Positions 13,088 through 16,003 of a DNA stretch of 16,003 bases are shown piece after piece. The stretch is from positions 1-16,003 of the forward strand of contig JAQTMA010000087.1 in NCBI GenBank assembly GCA_028714615.1, in the 5' to 3' direction. Made by a program: the position numbers and the translations under genes. The notes below the pieces were generated by a model that made no database searches, was not told the DNA's origin, and worked only from the letters and a program-made list of their open reading frames with translations. Source of the DNA: Anaerolineaceae bacterium. Its GTDB lineage: Bacteria > Chloroflexota > Anaerolineae > Anaerolineales > Anaerolineaceae. Within the stretch, counting starts at the first letter, position 1. Every line of letters begins with the position of its first letter.

Positions 13088-14571
13088 CCTTCCAATAGCT
13101 CAATCGCTCTGAGTAATCGGTTCAATACCTTCTCAACACCGATTATTTCCATCGTTTCGAAAATAGGTGGGCTGACCTGCTGGCCGGTGACGGCTTCACG
13201 CAGCAGCCCAAGGACCTGTCCTGCACTCAATCCCGATCCTTCGATCAAGCTGCGTAGAACAGGTTCTGTTGTCGCCGGATGAAGATCCGGTAGAGCCGCC
13301 AGCAAGTCATATACTTGGTGAGCCACCTCAGCCGATTGCAGCCTGGATAACCCTTTACTCACCAATCGTTCCGGCGCCTGTTGTATATCGGTTTTGAAGA
13401 AAAAGCCAGCCATGTCGACAACATCGTCCAATGTGGTCAATCGTTGTTGGACGATAGGGGCAATCATTTTCAAGTGTTCCTCGTCAACCCGATATCCCGC
13501 GGATTCCAGGAAGGGCCGGATGCGGAGCGCCAATTCATCGATGGGGAGCGCCCGGATATGCAACCCATTGAAATGATCCAGTTTGGAGAAATTGATTGCC
13601 GCAGGGGAAGGATTCAGCTTCTGGATTGAAAACTTCTGTACCAGATCAGGAAGAGTGAAAAATTCCTCCCAATCGTTGTAACTCCAACCCATCAGAGCCA
13701 CCCAATTGATCACCCCTTCGGGAATGTACCCCAATCCCTTTAAGTCTTGTACAAAAACAGAATATCCATCCTTTATCAGCTCGGCGTCCTCTCGCTTACT
13801 CATCTTGCCTTTGCCGCTAGGTTTTAGAAAGACGGACAAATGTACCCAGGTTGGTTCTTTCCAACCGAAAGCCCGGTGAATGAGGGCGTGCAGAGGAAAA
13901 GTTGGTAACCATTCTGATCCCCGTAATACGTGCGTGATCTCCATGAGGTGGTCATCCACTGCCGCTGCCAGGTGGTAGAGCGCCCAGCCATCCGTTTTGA
14001 TCAGGATGGTATCATCCATCGTACGATTTTCTACAGTGATATCTCCGCGCAGTACATCCCTGATCGTCGTAACACCCTCGCGCGGCATTTTGAAGCGGAC
14101 CACGTGGGGTTCGCCAACCAGAACCCGCCGGATCGCTTCTACTGGATCTAGCCGGCGACAAAGTCCATCGTAATGGGGAGGTTCCTTGTGCTCGATCTGA
14201 CCTTCATGGATTTTGTTCAATCGTTCTGGGGTACAAAAGCAGTAATAAGCATGCCCGCTTTCAACAAGCATGCGACCATATTCCTGATAGATTTCTTTAC
14301 GCTCCGATTGGCGGTATGGCCCGAATGGGCCACCTACATCCGGGCCTTCGTCCCAGGTTAATCCCAGCCAATGCAGACCGTTGATCAGTTCTTCCTCGGC
14401 TCCCGGAACGTATCGTTTTCGATCCGTGTCCTCGATGCGCAAGATGAACTGTCCCCCAGTTTGCCGAGCCAGTAGGAAGTCAAATAATGCTGTCCGGGCG
14501 CTGCCTAAATGGACTCGACCAGTCGGTGAGGGGGCGAATCTCACCCGGGCGGGCTTATTCTCTAGGTTCAT
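13084..14571 (-). CDS. gltX: Glutamyl-tRNA synthetase
   Basis: This class I aminoacyl-tRNA synthetase charges tRNA-Glu with glutamate. It has 495 residues. The Rossmann start is RFAPSPTGRVHLGSARTALF (11-30), with HLGS as the HIGH-type motif, then RIEDTD (45-50). A zinc-binding-like insert has Cys111, Cys113, Tyr134 and Cys138, the same spacing as E. coli GluRS residues 98, 100, 121 and 125. The KMSKS-type loop is KMSKRED (256-262). The C-terminal anticodon-binding helical region runs from about 330 to the end. GGAG lies 4 bases before ATG 14571. The gene starts 15 bases after the rodA stop, so it is probably the end of the min-rodA transcript. Whether it also charges tRNA-Gln cannot be judged here. 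Its stop codon overlaps the stop of the unknown gene on the other strand. Confidence 0.96.
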   Translation of the reverse strand: MNLENKPARVRFAPSPTGRVHLGSARTALFDFLLARQTGGQFILRIEDTDRKRYVPGAEEELINGLHWLGLTWDEGPDVGGPFGPYRQSERKEIYQEYGRMLVESGHAYYCFCTPERLNKIHEGQIEHKEPPHYDGLCRRLDPVEAIRRVLVGEPHVVRFKMPREGVTTIRDVLRGDITVENRTMDDTILIKTDGWALYHLAAAVDDHLMEITHVLRGSEWLPTFPLHALIHRAFGWKEPTWVHLSVFLKPSGKGKMSKREDAELIKDGYSVFVQDLKGLGYIPEGVINWVALMGWSYNDWEEFFTLPDLVQKFSIQKLNPSPAAINFSKLDHFNGLHIRALPIDELALRIRPFLESAGYRVDEEHLKMIAPIVQQRLTTLDDVVDMAGFFFKTDIQQAPERLVSKGLSRLQSAEVAHQVYDLLAALPDLHPATTEPVLRSLIEGSGLSAGQVLGLLREAVTGQQVSPPIFETMEIIGVEKVLNRLLRAIELLEG

Positions 14572-14586
14572 TCCACTCCAATTGAC

Positions 14587-15687
14587 TTAAAAATCCAACG
14601 GTTTATGCCTTAATATTACGCTTTCAACCAATCCGATTCCTAGTACCAGCGAAAGCAAGGAGCTACCCCCATAACTGATAAAGGGTAAAGTTAATCCTGT
14701 CACTGGTATTACTCTTAAGTTTACTCCAATATTTACCGTAGTCTGGAAAAAGATTAGCACTGCGAAGCCATAAGCAATCAACGCGCCATACATATCGCTC
14801 GCTAAACGTGCGGCTCGAAGACAACGTAAAACCACAAAAAATATCAACAGGATGACCACCATGGTTCCAACGAAACCAAACTCCTCAGCCATCACTGCGA
14901 AAATAAAATCGGTGTGGCGAACTTTCAGGAAACGTAACTGCGCCTGGGTACCATGCCCATACCCCATTCCAAAGAATCCACCGGATCCGATAGTGACCAT
15001 GGCTTGATCCACGTTATAGCGATCGCCATGCTGTGAATTTGGATCAGGAAATACGAATTGAACCACCCGTTGTTGCTGGTAATTGGCCAGGAATGGAAAA
15101 ATCAAGGGCACTGCTATAGCGAGCGACGCTGCCAGGATCGCCAGGTATTTAACTTTCAATCCACTGATCCATAACATGGCAGACCAGAGCACTATGATCA
15201 CAATTGACGTGCTGAGGTTGGGTTGGAGCAGGATTAATGTCACCAATCCCGCAGTAGGGAGCAGGCTGCGAAGGATCCAGCGTAAGTTATGGTCTTCATC
15301 CTTTGCTTTAGCAAAAAAATCTGCAAGCATCAGGATTATGACGATCTTTCCGATTTCGGAGGGTTGGATGAGGAAACCAATACCGGTCTCCAACCACCGG
15401 CTGGCTCCAAAGCGCGCGCGGGTCAGCACGACGGTGACCAGAAGCAGCACAGCCGTCAGGATATATAATGGACGAATGATCGATGCCCAATAATGGTAGT
15501 CAACGATCGCGGTTATGATCATCACTGCCAAACCGATAACTACAAAAATGATCTGGCGCTGGACGGTATCCTCCCAGCCAGGAACGCCAGCCAGGGCGGA
15601 ACGTACCATAGCTATACCAAAAATGGATAGCAATACCACGACGGCAAAAAGCATAAAATCGAAATGTCGCCAGATGGCGCTACGCAT
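14587..15687 (-). CDS. rodA: SEDS peptidoglycan glycosyltransferase, RodA type
   Basis: This is a multi-pass membrane enzyme of the SEDS family that polymerises lipid II glycan strands with a partner transpeptidase. It has 366 residues with about ten hydrophobic helices. Family motifs are FGASRWLE (93-100), QPSEIGKI (108-115), the outer loop ending RHTDFIFAVMAEEFG (257-271) with the conserved Asp260, and PVTGLTLPFISYGGSS (328-343). Its length and position directly behind minE point to RodA (elongation) rather than FtsW, though the two are hard to separate by sequence alone. The start is ATG 15687, with a G-rich AGGGGG ribosome site overlapping the minE stop. It lies eight bases after minE and 15 before gltX. 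No penicillin-binding partner gene is in the window. Confidence 0.93.
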   Translation of the reverse strand: MRSAIWRHFDFMLFAVVVLLSIFGIAMVRSALAGVPGWEDTVQRQIIFVVIGLAVMIITAIVDYHYWASIIRPLYILTAVLLLVTVVLTRARFGASRWLETGIGFLIQPSEIGKIVIILMLADFFAKAKDEDHNLRWILRSLLPTAGLVTLILLQPNLSTSIVIIVLWSAMLWISGLKVKYLAILAASLAIAVPLIFPFLANYQQQRVVQFVFPDPNSQHGDRYNVDQAMVTIGSGGFFGMGYGHGTQAQLRFLKVRHTDFIFAVMAEEFGFVGTMVVILLIFFVVLRCLRAARLASDMYGALIAYGFAVLIFFQTTVNIGVNLRVIPVTGLTLPFISYGGSSLLSLVLGIGLVESVILRHKPLDF

Positions 15688-15695
15688 GCATCCCC

Positions 15696-15965
15696 CTAGT
15701 TTGCTTTCTTCCTGCGCCCGGCTCTGAGTGGGATATCCGCCATCAAACGTTGTTCACGCCCGTCATGAGCAACATTCATTCGGACAGCCGCCGGATCGAT
15801 ATCGATATAGCGTGAGATAACGCTCAAGATTTCATCCTTCATCCGTTCCATCATTTCCGGGTTCAGATCGGTGCGATCATGGATCAATACCAATTTTAAT
15901 CGTTCTTTGGCATTGCCAGCACTCTTCGCTCTCGCTCCAGTAAACCACTCCATCCAGGAGGACAT
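15696..15965 (-). CDS. minE: Cell division topological specificity factor MinE
   Basis: MinE stimulates the MinD ATPase and keeps the MinCD division inhibitor away from mid-cell. The protein has 89 residues, the usual size. An amphipathic, membrane-touching N-terminus (MSSWMEWF) is followed by AKERLKLVLIHDRTDL (19-34), the conserved MinD-activating stretch. The dimerisation domain is PEMMERMKDEILSVISRYIDID (36-57), ending with a basic tail (RAGRRKK). GGAGG lies 8 bases before ATG 15965. The ATG is one base from the TGA of a probable minD and eight bases before rodA, so a min-rodA operon is likely. Confidence 0.93.
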   Translation of the reverse strand: MSSWMEWFTGARAKSAGNAKERLKLVLIHDRTDLNPEMMERMKDEILSVISRYIDIDPAAVRMNVAHDGREQRLMADIPLRAGRRKKAN

Positions 15966-15966
15966 G

Positions 15967-16003
15967 TCAATTTCCTCCCTGCCGGATCATTCGGGAGATC
16001 CGG
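15967..16003 (-). CDS. C-terminal end of an upstream gene, probably minD (partial)
   Basis: The frame read into the window edge ends ...RISRMIRQGGN and a TGA at 15967-15969, one base before the minE ATG. The minE ribosome site lies within it. A basic, amphipathic C-terminus is what a MinD membrane-targeting tail looks like, and minD normally precedes minE. Only 11 residues are visible, so the identity rests mostly on position. Confidence 0.45.
   Translation of the reverse strand, partial: RISRMIRQGGN

Overview
The window looks like an ordinary chromosomal segment of a Chloroflexota bacterium, probably of the Anaerolineae type. This is inferred from gene content and protein style, not from a marker gene. 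The clues are an ECF sigma factor overlapping a DUF5667-type membrane protein, a MurA with Asp in place of the catalytic Cys, an SDR-type threonine dehydrogenase, and a minE-rodA-gltX cluster. No rRNA, tRNA, CRISPR array, insertion sequence or phage gene was seen. Coding density is high and no gene-free stretch exceeds 300 bases.

Layout. From 1 to 2433 (+) lie the 3' end of a glycoside-hydrolase-like TIM-barrel protein and pckA (ATP-dependent PEP carboxykinase). From 4880 down to 2480 (-) is a probable operon of prepilin peptidase, ECF sigma factor and a membrane DUF5667-like protein, with the last two overlapping. At 4967-6247 (+) is murA, divergent from the prepilin peptidase and convergent with a thioredoxin gene (-, ending at 6303). 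A strong hairpin lies between murA and thioredoxin. From 6825 to 13087 (+) come a SAM methyltransferase, a stand-alone SpoIIE/PP2C-type phosphatase, a 120-residue P-loop protein, secD-secF with a clear hairpin terminator after secF, then an SDR L-threonine dehydrogenase followed by an unrecognised protein with an internal duplication. From 16003 down to 13084 (-) is a cell-division and wall cluster: a probable minD tail, minE, rodA and gltX. It meets the + strand genes at overlapping stop codons.

Functional themes are envelope and division (MurA, RodA, MinE), protein export and surface structures (SecDF, prepilin peptidase, the sigma/DUF5667 pair), and central or amino-acid metabolism (PckA, Thr dehydrogenase). 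Most of the window is housekeeping. I do not see a clear new multi-gene system. The points most worth a second look are the Asp117 MurA, the phosphatase and small P-loop neighbours, the duplicated-domain protein behind threonine dehydrogenase, the glycosidase-like protein that seems to lack its catalytic glutamates, and two perfect or near-perfect -10 boxes only 6-8 bases from start codons that have no Shine-Dalgarno.
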